64,000 bases of DNA from Haemophilus paraphrohaemolyticus (GTDB lineage Bacteria > Pseudomonadota > Gammaproteobacteria > Enterobacterales > Pasteurellaceae), in NCBI RefSeq assembly GCF_002015045.1, contig NZ_MUXX01000002.1:1-64000 (forward strand), in the 5' to 3' direction. Of this stretch, positions 49,137-60,679 are shown piece by piece. Position 1 is the stretch's first letter. The number at the start of each line of letters is the position of its first letter. Under the pieces are notes generated by a model. It was not told where the DNA came from, did not search any database, and saw nothing but the letters and a program-made list of their open reading frames with translations. The position numbers and the translations under genes are program-made.

Positions 49137-51548
49137 TTACTCTATTGATTTCACCGCACTACTAATTGTCATCTTAATTTCTGCTGAAATCAGGCTTGAA
49201 ATCAAATCTTCAATTGCTTCGATTTTCGCTTTATTGGCCTTACCTTCTGAATCAAAGTAACCTTCTACTTTTAATGCTGAAGTAAAGGTTGAGAACAACG
49301 CTTTGTCGAAGAATTCTGGTGCGTTGATTCCGTGTAGCACTGATAAACGTTGAGCAATTGAGCGACTTTCTTTTTCTAACTCGCCACGTGAGATTTCAGG
49401 GCGATCAAGCAAAATATTTAAGCTGATAAAATAGCGTTGTAACAATTCACGTACACCATTGCTGTGCAATTGTAATGAGCGTAAATGAGCTGGATTGATT
49501 TTAAAGACTTCGCTTTCGCTTTTTACTAATTGTTGGCGAGTAAATTCGTTTAGAATCAACCCAATTTGGGTGCGAAGTTCTGTTTCGTTAAAGCGTAAGA
49601 AAAGTTCTGCTTTTAAGAACGGATAAATTTGCTGTACCGTTTTAACGATTAGATCTTTCGACACCGCTTCTAAGTGTAAAATCACGCTTGCAACTAAAGA
49701 TGGCAATACAAACAAATGTTGAATGTTATTGCGATAATAAGTCATCAATACTGCCGATTCTCGATCTAAGCGGATAAGTTCACCAAAATTATCTTTTTCT
49801 GCGGTAACGCCTGAACGCGGTAGTTTTAATACATGCTCAAGCATCGCTTCCGTAGAGTCTGTTGGTAATGTCATATCTTCAGAATAAGGTACATTGCGGA
49901 ATAATTGCATGTAACTTTCGACTTGTTCAATCAACTGTTCACGTGTTAACGCTCGTTGACGAGAAGCAAGTAAGGCAGAGCCGATCAGGTTTTTCGCATT
50001 GACCGCTGCAGCCTTATTGATATTAACCATCACTTCTTTCGCAATGCGATCGACGGCATCATTTAACCATTTTGCACGCCCGTCTTCGCTTGGCTCACGC
50101 CATTCTGGGAAATATTGGTTTAAATAATGGTTAATTTGAATCGGTTCACCGAAATTGACATAACCTTGCCCTAAGTTTTTCAATTTTTTAATGACACGAA
50201 GTACTAAACCTGCATTCTCTTTCTCTTTTGCCGCACCACGTAATTCTTTGGCGTAGGTATCAACTTCTAGCACGTGCTCATAACCGATATAAACAGGCAC
50301 AATGCTGATTGGACGTGTTAAGCCACGTTGTAAGGCTTGAATAGTCATTGACATCATTCCCGTTTTTGGCTCAAGTAAGCGCCCCGTGCGAGAGCGCCCA
50401 CCTTCGATAAAATATTCGACCGAATAACCACGATAGAAAAGCTCTGCTAAATATTCGCGGAAAATGGTGGAATATAAGCGGTTACCTTTGAATGTGCGGC
50501 GAATAAAAAACGCTCCCCAGCTGCGGAAAATTGAACCAACAGGGAAAAAATTGAGGTTAATTCCTGCTGCGATATGTGGTGGCACTAAGCCTTGATGGTA
50601 AAGCAAGTAAGAAAGCAACAGATAGTCCATATGGCTACGGTGACAAGGCACATAGACGATTTCGTGTCCTTCTAATGCGAGTTTACGCACACGCTCACTG
50701 TTTTCAACATTGATGCCTTGATAGAGCTTATTCCAAAGCCAGCTTAACAGACGATCTGCCACACGTAAGCTATCGTGTTTGACATCGGCTGCAATTTCAT
50801 CAAGCATTTTTGCGGCTTCAGCACGTGCTTTTTCAAGCGGAATTTTTTTATTTTCTGCTTCATCTGCAATCGCTTTTTTCAATACATCAGAATCAAGCAA
50901 TTTGTTGAACATCGCTTGGCGATCAGGTAGTTGTGGACCCATTGCTGAGTAACGTTGTTTTGCAAAGTGCATACGAGCAATACGAGCCAATTTATGTGCG
51001 AGTTTTTCATCGACATCGTGATTTGCAACCATTTCATTTAAAGAGACCGCTTGTGAGAAACGGACGAAGTTATCACGACCATACCAAAGGATCGAGAAAA
51101 TACGTGAACATGCACCTAACGCACGTAAATTGGGGGCTTTCTCTTTACCTGGTGCACGCCCCCAAAGAACAGAAACAGGGATAAGTTGCACATCTAAATT
51201 GGGATCTTGTTTGTGTAAATCTAAATAGCGATGAATAGAGGCAACGGTTTCGCTTTTCGCTTCTTTTGATTTAAAAATACGGCGATCTTCGTTTAAAAAG
51301 ACGAAACGAGGCAATGAAACACCGTTAATCACATTTTGTTCTAATGGGTCAGGTAGGTTCAAACTACGGCAGTTTTGCTGCAAAATCAGGAGGTCTGATT
51401 GTGAAGTATAAGGTAAAACGTAAATTAATGGCTGTTCACGATTAAGTGTTAATTCGGTAATCGGATCGGTTGGAATAGATCGTGATTTTACTAGCAAAGA
51501 AAGTGGTAAATTCAGCAATTTACGATATAAATTAAGCAAAATTGACAT
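49137..51548 (-). CDS. plsB: Glycerol-3-phosphate 1-O-acyltransferase PlsB
   Basis: An 803-residue inner-membrane-bound enzyme that starts phospholipid synthesis by acylating sn-glycerol-3-phosphate. The acyltransferase motifs are in order: [17 protein letters not shown] (H-x4-D), [32 protein letters not shown] and [10 protein letters not shown]. Length matches E. coli PlsB (807). AAGGATAAT precedes the ATG. It diverges from lexA, as in E. coli plsB-lexA, across 128 bp that holds the LexA box. Confidence 0.97.
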   Translation of the reverse strand: MSILLNLYRKLLNLPLSLLVKSRSIPTDPITELTLNREQPLIYVLPYTSQSDLLILQQNCRSLNLPDPLEQNVINGVSLPRFVFLNEDRRIFKSKEAKSETVASIHRYLDLHKQDPNLDVQLIPVSVLWGRAPGKEKAPNLRALGACSRIFSILWYGRDNFVRFSQAVSLNEMVANHDVDEKLAHKLARIARMHFAKQRYSAMGPQLPDRQAMFNKLLDSDVLKKAIADEAENKKIPLEKARAEAAKMLDEIAADVKHDSLRVADRLLSWLWNKLYQGINVENSERVRKLALEGHEIVYVPCHRSHMDYLLLSYLLYHQGLVPPHIAAGINLNFFPVGSIFRSWGAFFIRRTFKGNRLYSTIFREYLAELFYRGYSVEYFIEGGRSRTGRLLEPKTGMMSMTIQALQRGLTRPISIVPVYIGYEHVLEVDTYAKELRGAAKEKENAGLVLRVIKKLKNLGQGYVNFGEPIQINHYLNQYFPEWREPSEDGRAKWLNDAVDRIAKEVMVNINKAAAVNAKNLIGSALLASRQRALTREQLIEQVESYMQLFRNVPYSEDMTLPTDSTEAMLEHVLKLPRSGVTAEKDNFGELIRLDRESAVLMTYYRNNIQHLFVLPSLVASVILHLEAVSKDLIVKTVQQIYPFLKAELFLRFNETELRTQIGLILNEFTRQQLVKSESEVFKINPAHLRSLQLHSNGVRELLQRYFISLNILLDRPEISRGELEKESRSIAQRLSVLHGINAPEFFDKALFSTFTSALKVEGYFDSEGKANKAKIEAIEDLISSLISAEIKMTISSAVKSIE

Positions 51549-51629
51549 TGGATTATCCTTTATTTATTTTGTCAAACGGGCATATGGTATCACAAAATTT
51601 CAAAAAAATTAGTTACAAATCATAGCTTA

Positions 51630-51645
51630 CTGTATATAATGCCAA
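51630..51645. promoter_or_regulatory. LexA (SOS) box over the lexA promoter
   Basis: CTG-TATATAATGC-CAA matches the SOS pattern CTG-N10-CAG except at the last base and is preceded by TA (TACTG). A TATAAT -10 (51635-51640) is embedded in it. It lies 32 bp before lexA. Confidence 0.75.
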
Positions 51646-51676
51646 ATATTATGTATAAAAGACCAGAGAGGATAAA

Positions 51677-52306
51677 ATGGCACGTAAACAATTAACAGAA
51701 CGCCAGCAAGAAATCTTTGATTTTGTTAAAAATCATATCACAACAACTGGTATGCCCCCAACGCGTGTGGAAATTGCACGTGAAATCGGTTTTAAATCGC
51801 CTAATGCGGCAGAAGAGCACTTAAAAGCCTTAGCGCGTAAAGGCTATATTGAGATGCTTTCAGGCACATCTCGCGGTATTCGCATTTTGGTAAACGATGA
51901 AGAAGCGGCAAATGAAGATAGTTTACCGTTGATTGGTCGTGTAGCTGCAGGTACGCCAATTGAGGCGATTGAACATATTGAAGATCATTATCCTGTAAGC
52001 GGGACAATGTTCAACCCAACCGCAGATTATCTGCTTCGCGTGAATGGAAATTCAATGGAGAATATCGGCATTTTAGATGGCGATTTATTAGCCGTACATA
52101 AAACTAAAATTGCGAAAAATGGACAGGTTGTTGTAGTTCGCGTGGATGATGAAGTGACGGTAAAACGCCTTGAGAAAAAAGGTAATTTAATCTACCTTCA
52201 TCCTGAAAATGATGAGTTAGAAGCGATTGTGGTTGATCCTCGTCTTGAATATATTGAGATTGAAGGAATTGCTGTTGGTGTCATTCGTAGCAACGCTTGG
52301 ATGTAG
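51677..52306 (+). CDS. lexA: SOS repressor LexA
   Basis: A 209-residue repressor of the SOS regulon that cleaves itself when RecA is activated. The N-terminal winged helix ([39 protein letters not shown]) precedes the peptidase domain. The scissile Ala-Gly is in IGRVAAGTP (about residue 92), the nucleophile Ser in [10 protein letters not shown] and the Lys in [21 protein letters not shown] precedes the ATG. A LexA box covers its promoter, so it autoregulates. mutH follows after 21 bp with no terminator. Confidence 0.98.
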   Translation: MARKQLTERQQEIFDFVKNHITTTGMPPTRVEIAREIGFKSPNAAEEHLKALARKGYIEMLSGTSRGIRILVNDEEAANEDSLPLIGRVAAGTPIEAIEHIEDHYPVSGTMFNPTADYLLRVNGNSMENIGILDGDLLAVHKTKIAKNGQVVVVRVDDEVTVKRLEKKGNLIYLHPENDELEAIVVDPRLEYIEIEGIAVGVIRSNAWM

Positions 52307-52327
52307 TTTGAAGCCGATATTTTTGTA

Positions 52328-53017
52328 ATGAATTTAGCCAAACTTCCTACTTCTGAAGCAGAGCTGTTAGCCAATGCGAATTGGTTAGCAGGTTTTCGAT
52401 TGGGCGAAATTGCCGAAATGTTGCAAATACCCGTGCCAAAAGATTTAAAACGCGATAAAGGCTGGGTTGGGCAATTGATTGAAACGGCACTTGGGGCAAA
52501 TGCGGGATCGAAAGCGGAGCAAGATTTTGTACATTTAGGCATAGAGCTCAAAACGATTCCGATTAACGTACAAGGCGAACCGTTGGAAACAACCTTTGTA
52601 AGCCTTGCCCCACTTATACAAAATAATGGCATCACGTGGCAAAGTTCGCACGTGCGACATAAATTACAAAAAGTGTTGTGGATTCCTGTTGAAGGTAGCC
52701 GAGATATCCCACTTGCAGAACGGCATATCGGGCAACCGATTTTGTGGCAACCTTCTTCCGAACAAGAGCAGCAACTTCAGCAAGATTGGGAAGAGTTGAT
52801 GGAATTGATTGTATTAGGACAATTGCACAAAATTAATGCCACTTTAGGAGAGGTTTTACAACTTCGTCCTAAAGGCAGAAATAGCCAAGCGCTTGCCAAT
52901 GCAATAAATGAACAAGGGCAGCCTATTCAATCCTTGCCGTTAGGTTTTTATTTGAGAAAGCAATTTACTCGACAAATCTTGCAACAATTTTTGATTGCAA
53001 ATGACAAAAGCCAATAA
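52328..53017 (+). CDS. mutH: DNA mismatch-repair endonuclease MutH
   Basis: A 229-residue endonuclease that nicks the unmethylated strand at hemimethylated GATC during MutSL-directed repair. The catalytic D-E-K set is visible in [15 protein letters not shown], and [20 protein letters not shown] matches the family. Length equals E. coli MutH (229). Its presence implies Dam methylation. It lies 21 bp after lexA without a terminator, so it may be transcribed from the SOS promoter as well. nagZ follows 56 bp downstream. Confidence 0.95.
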   Translation: MNLAKLPTSEAELLANANWLAGFRLGEIAEMLQIPVPKDLKRDKGWVGQLIETALGANAGSKAEQDFVHLGIELKTIPINVQGEPLETTFVSLAPLIQNNGITWQSSHVRHKLQKVLWIPVEGSRDIPLAERHIGQPILWQPSSEQEQQLQQDWEELMELIVLGQLHKINATLGEVLQLRPKGRNSQALANAINEQGQPIQSLPLGFYLRKQFTRQILQQFLIANDKSQ

Positions 53018-53073
53018 TTAAAGCGGTTACTGAGCTTGTCAATGCATTAGCTTTACCATCATATAACAAGATT

Positions 53074-54111
53074 ATGTTACTTATTGATTTAAAAGACAAA
53101 GAACTCTCCCAAGAAGAAGTTGAATTATTAGAACATCCCTTGGTTTCTGGTTTAATTCTGTTTAGCCGAAATTTTCACGATAAACAACAAGTCCAAGCCT
53201 TGATTAGAGATGTTCGCCAACGGGTGCAAAAGCCACTTTTGATTACCGTCGATCAAGAAGGCGGACGAGTGCAACGTTTTCGAGAGGGTTTTACACAACT
53301 CCCCGCAATGCAATCTTTCGCTCATTTTGCTCAAAGCGAACAAGAAACCAAGCAGCTTGCATATGAAGCAGGTTGGGTAATGGCGAGCGAAATGTTTGCT
53401 TTAGATATTGATTTAAGTTTTGCGCCTGTATTGGATTTAGGGCATCAAAGTAAGGCAATTGGCGATCGTGCTTTTTCGCAAAATATCCACGAATTACTAC
53501 CGCTTGCAGAACGCTTTATTGATGGAATGCAAGCAGTTGGAATGGCAACCACAGGCAAACATTTTCCAGGGCATGGGCACGTTTTAGCTGACTCACATTT
53601 AGAAACCCCATTTGATGATCGCCCAAAATCGGTTATTTTTGAGCAAGATATTCAGCCATTTAAACAGCTGATTGCGAAAAATAAACTCTCTGCGATTATG
53701 CCTGCGCACGTAATTTATACTCAATGTGATAGCCAACCTGCCAGCGGTTCAAATTACTGGCTAAAAGAGGTTTTACGTCGGCAATTGAGTTTTAATGGCG
53801 TGATTTTCTCCGACGATTTAGGTATGAAAGGGGCTGGATTTATGGGCAATTTTGTTGAACGCGCAGAAAAAGCGATTTCAGCAGGTTGTGATTTATTACT
53901 GCTTTGTAATGAACCTGAAGGCGTGGTACAGGTGTTGGATAATTTAAACTATCAACCTACTCAAGCACAGAAAGAACGCTATATTAGCTTGATGAAACGC
54001 AAGCATATCAGTTGGTCTGATTTAGAAAAAAATCGTGACTATTTGCAAGCCTCTGCTCATTTGAGTGAATGGCAGCAAAAATGGCTTGAATGGAAGGCTC
54101 TTAATAATTGA
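53074..54111 (+). CDS. nagZ: Beta-N-acetylhexosaminidase NagZ
   Basis: A 345-residue cytoplasmic GH3 enzyme that removes GlcNAc from GlcNAc-anhydroMurNAc-peptides in murein recycling. It shows [20 protein letters not shown], the catalytic loop [16 protein letters not shown] (Asp-His dyad) and the nucleophile region [12 protein letters not shown]. Its N-terminus [10 protein letters not shown] matches Haemophilus NagZ from memory. AmpD, which acts on its product, is encoded at 44675. rlmC starts at its stop codon. Confidence 0.95.
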   Translation: MLLIDLKDKELSQEEVELLEHPLVSGLILFSRNFHDKQQVQALIRDVRQRVQKPLLITVDQEGGRVQRFREGFTQLPAMQSFAHFAQSEQETKQLAYEAGWVMASEMFALDIDLSFAPVLDLGHQSKAIGDRAFSQNIHELLPLAERFIDGMQAVGMATTGKHFPGHGHVLADSHLETPFDDRPKSVIFEQDIQPFKQLIAKNKLSAIMPAHVIYTQCDSQPASGSNYWLKEVLRRQLSFNGVIFSDDLGMKGAGFMGNFVERAEKAISAGCDLLLLCNEPEGVVQVLDNLNYQPTQAQKERYISLMKRKHISWSDLEKNRDYLQASAHLSEWQQKWLEWKALNN

Positions 54112-55292
54112 TGATGAACTTAAATTGCCAACATTTTACCCAACAACAATGTCGTTCTTGCCAATGGCTTGACAAGGACAAATTTGAGCAAATTTCGCTA
54201 AAAGAAAAGGAGCTCAAGCGGTTGATTTCACCTTTTATTTTGCAAAATCAGACAGAAATACTACCGTCTGTAATGTCGGAGATTTCACACTTTCGTAATA
54301 AAGCCAAAATGGTCGTCAGTGGCAGCGTAGAACGTCCAGTTTTAGGCTTGTTGAAAGATCAGAACGACCCGCAAAGTGGCGTGGATTTAACCGATTGCCC
54401 ACTGTATGCCAAAGGCATTGAAACACTTTTTCCAATTTTAAAAGATTTTATCGGTCGAGCGGGATTGGTACCTTATAACATTGCAAAGAAAAAAGGAGAG
54501 TTGAAATATATTCTGATTACTCAAAGCCAAGCGAATCAATCGATAATGTTGCGTTTTGTGCTTCGTTCAACGCAAAAACAGCCGCTTGTAGAGCGAGAAT
54601 TGCCTGTATTGTTAACAAAATTGCCAGCCAATTCGGTAATTAGTTTAAACATTCAGCCACAGCACGCTGCGATTTTAGAAGGCGAAACAGAAATCTTTCT
54701 TACAGAACAAACAACGATTGAGGAGAATTTTAACGGCATTCCGCTTTTTATTCGTCCGCAAGGTTTTTTCCAAACAAATCCGCTTGTTGCCAGCCAGCTG
54801 TATAAAACCGCGCAAGAATGGGTAAAAAATTTACCTATTCAGCACTTTTGGGATCTGTTTTGTGGAGTAGGAGGATTTGGGCTACATTGTGCTTACGCAT
54901 TACAAGAAAAAAATCCAACCGTTTCCCTCAAGGGGATTGAGATTTCTGCCTCTGCCATTGCTAGTGCAACAAAATCGGCTGAAAAGTTAGGGCTTGATAA
55001 TGTCTCTTTTGCATCACTGGATTCAGCGCAATTTGCTATTCATGCTGATAAAGAACGAAGTCAGCCCGATTTAGTGATTGTAAATCCACCAAGGCGAGGA
55101 ATTGGGCAGGCATTGAGTGAATATTTAAACGAGCTTGCTCCACCATATTTAATTTATTCCAGCTGTAATGCTCAAACAATGGCAAAAGATTTTGAGGCAT
55201 TAACGAACTATGCATTATGCAAGGTACAACTCTTTGATATGTTTCCGCATACTGCCCATTATGAGGTTTTAACCTTATTGGCTAAAAAATAG
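54111..55292 (+). CDS. rlmC: 23S rRNA (uracil747-C5)-methyltransferase RlmC
   Basis: A 393-residue Fe-S SAM-methyltransferase that makes m5U747 in 23S rRNA. The [4Fe-4S] cysteines are at the N-terminus ([15 protein letters not shown]) with a fourth in TDCPLYAKG. The SAM domain shows [14 protein letters not shown] and [11 protein letters not shown], and the catalytic Cys lies in [12 protein letters not shown]. The length (about 375-395) and lack of a TRAM domain separate RlmC from RlmD. Start ATG 54111 overlaps the nagZ stop by one base; 54114 is equally possible. Confidence 0.93.
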   Translation: MMNLNCQHFTQQQCRSCQWLDKDKFEQISLKEKELKRLISPFILQNQTEILPSVMSEISHFRNKAKMVVSGSVERPVLGLLKDQNDPQSGVDLTDCPLYAKGIETLFPILKDFIGRAGLVPYNIAKKKGELKYILITQSQANQSIMLRFVLRSTQKQPLVERELPVLLTKLPANSVISLNIQPQHAAILEGETEIFLTEQTTIEENFNGIPLFIRPQGFFQTNPLVASQLYKTAQEWVKNLPIQHFWDLFCGVGGFGLHCAYALQEKNPTVSLKGIEISASAIASATKSAEKLGLDNVSFASLDSAQFAIHADKERSQPDLVIVNPPRRGIGQALSEYLNELAPPYLIYSSCNAQTMAKDFEALTNYALCKVQLFDMFPHTAHYEVLTLLAKK

Positions 55293-55344
55293 AATTTTAT
55301 CTCACTCTTTTGCGGTAGGCTTACCGAAAAATCGGAAAAGTTGC

Positions 55345-55350
55345 TATAAT
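55345..55350 (+). promoter_or_regulatory. Likely eno promoter -10 element
   Basis: TATAAT occurs 137 bp before eno in an AT-rich gap of 194 bp. TTACCG 18 bp upstream is a weak -35. Confidence 0.4.
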
Positions 55351-55426
55351 ATTGAGGATTTATAGTATTAGATCAAATTAGCTGCAAATAAAATGAACTA
55401 AATCATCTTTTTGCAAGACAAACTAA

Positions 55427-56797
<1,371 letters not shown>

Positions 56798-56826
56798 TTC
56801 AAACTTTGATTAAAGCTGATTAGCTT

Positions 56827-56858
56827 AAAAAATGCCACAGTTTTCTGTGGCATTTTTT
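56827..56858 (+). terminator. eno terminator
   Basis: AAAAAATGCCACAG (56827-56840) pairs perfectly with CTGTGGCATTTTTT (56845-56858) around a 4-nt loop. Confidence 0.92.
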
Positions 56859-56889
56859 CTATCTTTTTTGCTATTGTGAGGAAAACAGA

Positions 56890-57300
56890 ATGTTATATTC
56901 CGTATTAACTGACCAAATATTATTAGGTGAAGGCTATCGTAATGGGGCTCATTCCACGCAGCACGAACATTTAGTCGTAATGTTTGAAGATGATGGCGAA
57001 ACAGGCTATTTTTATGCGATGGATTTACACCAAACGGAGCAACCGATTGTTGATAGTCTGTTTGTTTACAACGTAAGTGATATTGACCAGAACAGCCTAA
57101 AAGAACCACGCCGATTAGAAATTTGTTGGTCTGAAGATGGCTATCAAGCCTTTTTATTGATTAACGGCTACCCGCACGCCGTGTTTGATTTCCATCAATT
57201 TGTGGGTTACAGCCACACCAAATTCCCGCAACCAGATTTAAGCAGCATGTGGGTGCATAAAGAAACCACCAACGAGCATGTTGAGAAGTGGTTGGGGTAA
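56890..57300 (+). CDS. DUF2251 family protein
   Basis: A 136-residue soluble, acidic protein. It reads as a short beta-rich domain (HLVVMFEDDGETGYFYAMDL, RRLEICWSEDGYQAFLLINGYPHAVFDF). I recognise it as the DUF2251 type seen in Pasteurellaceae and other bacteria; the function is unknown. It has no signal peptide or membrane helix. It starts 31 bp after the eno terminator with GTGAGGAAAAC before the ATG. It ends opposite trpCF. Confidence 0.7.
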   Translation: MLYSVLTDQILLGEGYRNGAHSTQHEHLVVMFEDDGETGYFYAMDLHQTEQPIVDSLFVYNVSDIDQNSLKEPRRLEICWSEDGYQAFLLINGYPHAVFDFHQFVGYSHTKFPQPDLSSMWVHKETTNEHVEKWLG

Positions 57301-57307
57301 ACATAAA

Positions 57308-57333
57308 GAGGCATAGTCAAATGACTATGCCTC
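57308..57333. terminator. Hairpin between DUF2251 gene and trpCF
   Basis: GAGGCATAGTCA (57308-57319) pairs perfectly with TGACTATGCCTC (57322-57333). Moderately T-rich sequence follows on the minus strand (trpCF side). Confidence 0.65.
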
Positions 57334-57346
57334 ATTCAGATTAAAC

Positions 57347-58753
57347 CTACTTAATCTTCTTAAAACAAGCGGTCAATTTCGCAAAATCTTTTACGCCTTT
57401 GCTGCTTTCCACGCCTGAGTTTAAATCCAAGCCCAAGCAGCCTTGTTGGAGTGCTTGCCCGATATTTCCTGGACTAATACCGCCTGCTAATAACGATTTC
57501 GCTTTAATATTCTCAGGAATGATCGACCAATCAAAGGCTTTGCCTGTACCGCCTTGTTGATTGCCTGATTTGCTATCAAGTACAAAGCGGTCGATTTGCG
57601 GGTTATCATCAATTGTCACATTTTCAGCATTCAGATCAATAGAAACAGCTTTCCAAATTTGGACTTTACCTTCCAAACTCTGATGTAGTTTGTTGATGTA
57701 ACGTTCGTCTTCATTGCCGTGCAGTTGCACCGCAAAGAGTTCAAGCTGTTTTGCAATTTTCTCGACAAAATCGACCGCTTGATTTTGGAACACACCCACA
57801 TAGTGAAGAGGAGCATTCACGACTAACTCTTGAGCTTGGCGAAGCGAGAGTTGGCGTGGTGAACCTTCGGCAAAAATTAACCCGCCATAAAGCCCGCCTA
57901 ATTCATACACAGCTTTGACATCTTGCGGACGGGTTAAACCGCATACTTTGTTTTCGCCGAAAATAATCGCACGCACAGCATTGTTTAGATCTGCACTACC
58001 CATCAAGCTGCTACCGATTAAAAAAGCGTGTGCATAAGGCTGAATTTGTTGCACTTGGCGGTGGCTGTACACGCCCGATTCAGAGACTAAACGAATGTCA
58101 GCAGGAATGCAGTCACGATATTTTTCCACCAAACGCACAATGCGGTTCATATCAATGGTGAGTGTGTGTAAATCACGGTTGTTCACGCCAATGATTTTTG
58201 CCCCTAGTGTTAAGGCTCGTTCGAACTCTTCTTCTGTGCTGGTTTCCGTCAGCACCCCCATTCCCAACGAGTGAGCAAGATTGGCAAGCTCAGTGTAAGT
58301 GGCATCATCAACCACAGAAAGCATCAGCAAAATCGCATCCGCATTGGAATAGCGAGCAAGATAAACTTGATATGTCGAGATCATAAAATCTTTACATAAA
58401 ATCGGCTGCGTAGTTTGCTGTTTAACTTGATTGATGTAACGAAAATCACCTTGAAAATATTGCTCATCAGTGAGCACTGAAATGGCTGAGGCATAGTGTT
58501 TATAAACATTAGCAATAGCGTCTAAATCAAATTCGGCACGAATTAACCCTTTAGACGGTGAGGCTTTTTTGCATTCTAAAATATAAGCGGGCTGATTGTG
58601 TGAACCTTTTGCTAGTTCCCCGTAGAAATTGCGGTCGCTTGGTTTGATATGTGGAAGAATTTGCTCAAGGGGTAATTCTTTTTGTTTGTTTTCTACCCAG
58701 ATTGCTTTATCTTGCACAATTTTTTGAAGAATAGTAGGTTGATTGGTTTGCAT
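57347..58753 (-). CDS. trpC: Bifunctional indole-3-glycerol-phosphate synthase / phosphoribosylanthranilate isomerase
   Basis: A 468-residue fusion for two consecutive steps of tryptophan synthesis. Residues 1-255 are the IGPS barrel (ILECKKASPSKGLI, VLTDEQYFQGD, LCKDFMIS, NNRDLHTL, SESGVYS). Residues of about 260-468 are the PRAI barrel (KVCGLTRPQDVKAVYELGG, VQLHGNEDE, LAGGISPGN, DLNSGVESSKGVKD). The fusion is normal for enterics and Pasteurellaceae. It is not next to trpD or trpBA on its downstream side, and the upstream gene is divergent, so trpC stands alone here. No TrpR operator or leader peptide was recognised. Confidence 0.96.
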   Translation of the reverse strand: MQTNQPTILQKIVQDKAIWVENKQKELPLEQILPHIKPSDRNFYGELAKGSHNQPAYILECKKASPSKGLIRAEFDLDAIANVYKHYASAISVLTDEQYFQGDFRYINQVKQQTTQPILCKDFMISTYQVYLARYSNADAILLMLSVVDDATYTELANLAHSLGMGVLTETSTEEEFERALTLGAKIIGVNNRDLHTLTIDMNRIVRLVEKYRDCIPADIRLVSESGVYSHRQVQQIQPYAHAFLIGSSLMGSADLNNAVRAIIFGENKVCGLTRPQDVKAVYELGGLYGGLIFAEGSPRQLSLRQAQELVVNAPLHYVGVFQNQAVDFVEKIAKQLELFAVQLHGNEDERYINKLHQSLEGKVQIWKAVSIDLNAENVTIDDNPQIDRFVLDSKSGNQQGGTGKAFDWSIIPENIKAKSLLAGGISPGNIGQALQQGCLGLDLNSGVESSKGVKDFAKLTACFKKIK

Positions 58754-58866
58754 ATTTACCTTCTGTTGTTCGTCTTAATTAGATTTTTGCAAAAAGTTTA
58801 CTCTAAGCTGTCTAAAATAGGAAGAAAATAGACTAAAATACCATTATTTAATTCAATAGATTTTTG

Positions 58867-59181
58867 ATGATGAAAACCAAAATTAGACAATATTTAACCG
58901 ATTTACAAATCGCAATGCGAATCCACCAAGTTTGGGAAACTACTCCACCTTCTGAGGAAGCTTTAGCAAATCCGCAACCTTTCTGTATCGAAACACTCAC
59001 ACCAACGCAATGGCTACAATGGATTTTTATCCCGCGTATGCACGCCCTGTTAGATAGCGATGCGGATTTACCACGCAATTTTTCCATTACACCTTATTTA
59101 GAAGAAGCCTTAAAAGAAGAAGGCTACTTAAAGGCAATCCACTCTCCCGTCTTGCAAATTGAGTTGTTGTTAAAAGATTGA
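58867..59181 (+). CDS. yqcC: YqcC family protein
   Basis: A 104-residue acidic helical protein of the YqcC (DUF446) family, function unknown. The family core AIRIHQVWETTPPSEEAL-like stretch and QWLQWIFIPRMHALLDSDADLP is clear. It precedes truC by 1 bp, the same pairing as in E. coli yqcC-truC, which suggests a link to tRNA modification. ATG 58867 is chosen over TTG 58864 and ATG 58870; no strong ribosome-binding site distinguishes them. Confidence 0.88.
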   Translation: MMKTKIRQYLTDLQIAMRIHQVWETTPPSEEALANPQPFCIETLTPTQWLQWIFIPRMHALLDSDADLPRNFSITPYLEEALKEEGYLKAIHSPVLQIELLLKD

Positions 59182-59182
59182 T

Positions 59183-59908
59183 ATGGAATTAGAGATTTTA
59201 TATCGCGATGAGGATCTGATTGCGATTAACAAGCCTGCGGGGATGTTGGTGCATCGCAGTTGGTTAGACAAAGCAGAAACGGTATTTGCAATGCAAACCT
59301 TACGGGATCAAATTGGTCAGCACGTTTTTCCACTGCACCGTTTAGATCGTCCTACTTCAGGCGTATTGCTATTTGCTTTGAATAGCAAAATGGCGAAAAC
59401 GATGTGTGAATTATTCGAAAATCATCAAATGGAAAAAGGTTATTTGGCGGTGGTTCGAGGTTATTTGCAAGGACAAGCGAGAGTGGACTATCCGCTCAAA
59501 GTGATTTTAGATAAAGTGGCAGATAAATTTTCTCAAGAAAAGGAAGCACAAGAGGCGATAACCGACTATCAAGGTTTAGCAACGGTGGAAATGCCATATC
59601 CTGTGGGTAAGCATCAAACCGCACGTTATTCATTGGTCGAACTTTTCCCGCAAACAGGGAGAAAACATCAGCTAAGACGGCACTTGAAGCACCTCTTCCA
59701 CCCAATTATGGGCGATACTAAATATGGTGACTTACATCAAAACCGTGCCTTAAGTGAACACTTAGGCATAAATCGATTGATGTTACATTCGCATTTTTTA
59801 CGTTTCGCTCATCCGAAAACTTCACAAAAAATCACGATAAAAGCACCGCTTGATGACCAATGGCAAAGGCTTTTTCAGTTCTTTAATTGGAGTTGTCCTG
59901 ATTTTTAA
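59183..59908 (+). CDS. truC: tRNA pseudouridine(65) synthase TruC
   Basis: A 241-residue RluA-family pseudouridine synthase that modifies U65 of tRNAs. The catalytic Asp lies in HRLDRPTSGVLLFAL (about residue 54). YRDEDLIAINKPAGMLVHR opens the fold and LFPQTGRKHQLRRHLKH is the RluA motif III. There is no S4 domain, as expected for TruC. It is co-transcribed with yqcC and followed 21 bp later by yoaH. Confidence 0.95.
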   Translation: MELEILYRDEDLIAINKPAGMLVHRSWLDKAETVFAMQTLRDQIGQHVFPLHRLDRPTSGVLLFALNSKMAKTMCELFENHQMEKGYLAVVRGYLQGQARVDYPLKVILDKVADKFSQEKEAQEAITDYQGLATVEMPYPVGKHQTARYSLVELFPQTGRKHQLRRHLKHLFHPIMGDTKYGDLHQNRALSEHLGINRLMLHSHFLRFAHPKTSQKITIKAPLDDQWQRLFQFFNWSCPDF

Positions 59909-59929
59909 TTAGACAAAAAGAGAAACAAA

Positions 59930-60103
59930 ATGGATAATGCACTACTTTCATTAACACATGAACAACAGCAAGAAGCGGTTGAAGAAATCCAGAAACTTGC
60001 AAAGCAAGGCATCAGTATGGGACAAGCAATTCAAATTGTTGCGAATCAGTTAAGAGAAAAATATCAACAAAATCAATTAGATCAAACGGAGAAAATCAAA
60101 TGA
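59930..60103 (+). CDS. UPF0181 (YoaH-like) small protein
   Basis: A 57-residue acidic helical protein. The N-terminal [20 protein letters not shown] and [17 protein letters not shown] match the YoaH/UPF0181 family almost residue for residue in the core; function is unknown. AGAGAAACAAA precedes the ATG. Its stop overlaps the next ATG (ATGA at 60100), so it is translationally coupled to a secreted protein. It lies 21 bp after truC. Confidence 0.85.
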   Translation: MDNALLSLTHEQQQEAVEEIQKLAKQGISMGQAIQIVANQLREKYQQNQLDQTEKIK

Positions 60104-60576
60104 AAAAAATGATGATTGCAACATTAGCACTTATTTCTGCCAGTGTAATGGCTGCACCTAAAACAGAAACCACATCTACTGCTAAAGATCCAATAAATGG
60201 CCAGCCTGCAGTCGTTTTAAATGTGTATGATGTTAGCTCAAAATCACCTCGCCTTGTAAAAGGAACTCAAATTTCAAGAAGTCAAAATCAACAACTCTGT
60301 TGGAGCTCTCTCAATGTGCCATTAACAGGCAGAGTACGCATTGCTGAAGCATTTTATGCACCAGCACCAACCAATTTCGCCTCTGAAGGAATGAGTGTTA
60401 CCGCATCAGAAGACAAAAAAGAGTTCTTAATTGTTGGTGATGTGATTGCAAAAGATAAAGAAAATATTACCCGCTGTTGGAAATTTGGTAAATCAGATCC
60501 AATTGGTAAATATGGAATGGAAGTGCAAATTGGTAGCTATGTATTTAGAAACCTTGCATTTGAAGTAGTAAAATAG
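60100..60576 (+). CDS. Secreted protein of unknown function
   Basis: A 158-residue protein with a clear Sec signal peptide ([18 protein letters not shown], cleaved before APK). The mature part is beta-rich ([46 protein letters not shown]) and has only two cysteines (QLCWSS and TRCWKFG), each followed by Trp, likely forming one disulfide. No lipobox or membrane helix is present, so it is probably periplasmic or secreted. It is coupled to the YoaH-like gene by an ATGA overlap and ends with a strong terminator. I do not recognise a characterised family. Confidence 0.8.
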   Translation: MKKMMIATLALISASVMAAPKTETTSTAKDPINGQPAVVLNVYDVSSKSPRLVKGTQISRSQNQQLCWSSLNVPLTGRVRIAEAFYAPAPTNFASEGMSVTASEDKKEFLIVGDVIAKDKENITRCWKFGKSDPIGKYGMEVQIGSYVFRNLAFEVVK

Positions 60577-60595
60577 ACATTATCAAAATTACTGT

Positions 60596-60638
60596 AAAAA
60601 GTGGATAAAGTTGAATTAATCACTTTATCCACTTTTTT
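60596..60638 (+). terminator. Terminator after the secreted protein gene
   Basis: AAAAAGTGGATAAAGT (60596-60611) pairs with ACTTTATCCACTTTTT (60622-60637), ending in T6. Confidence 0.9.
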
Positions 60639-60679
60639 CATCAACATAATAACACTCTAAAATATTTCCCCATCGCTGT

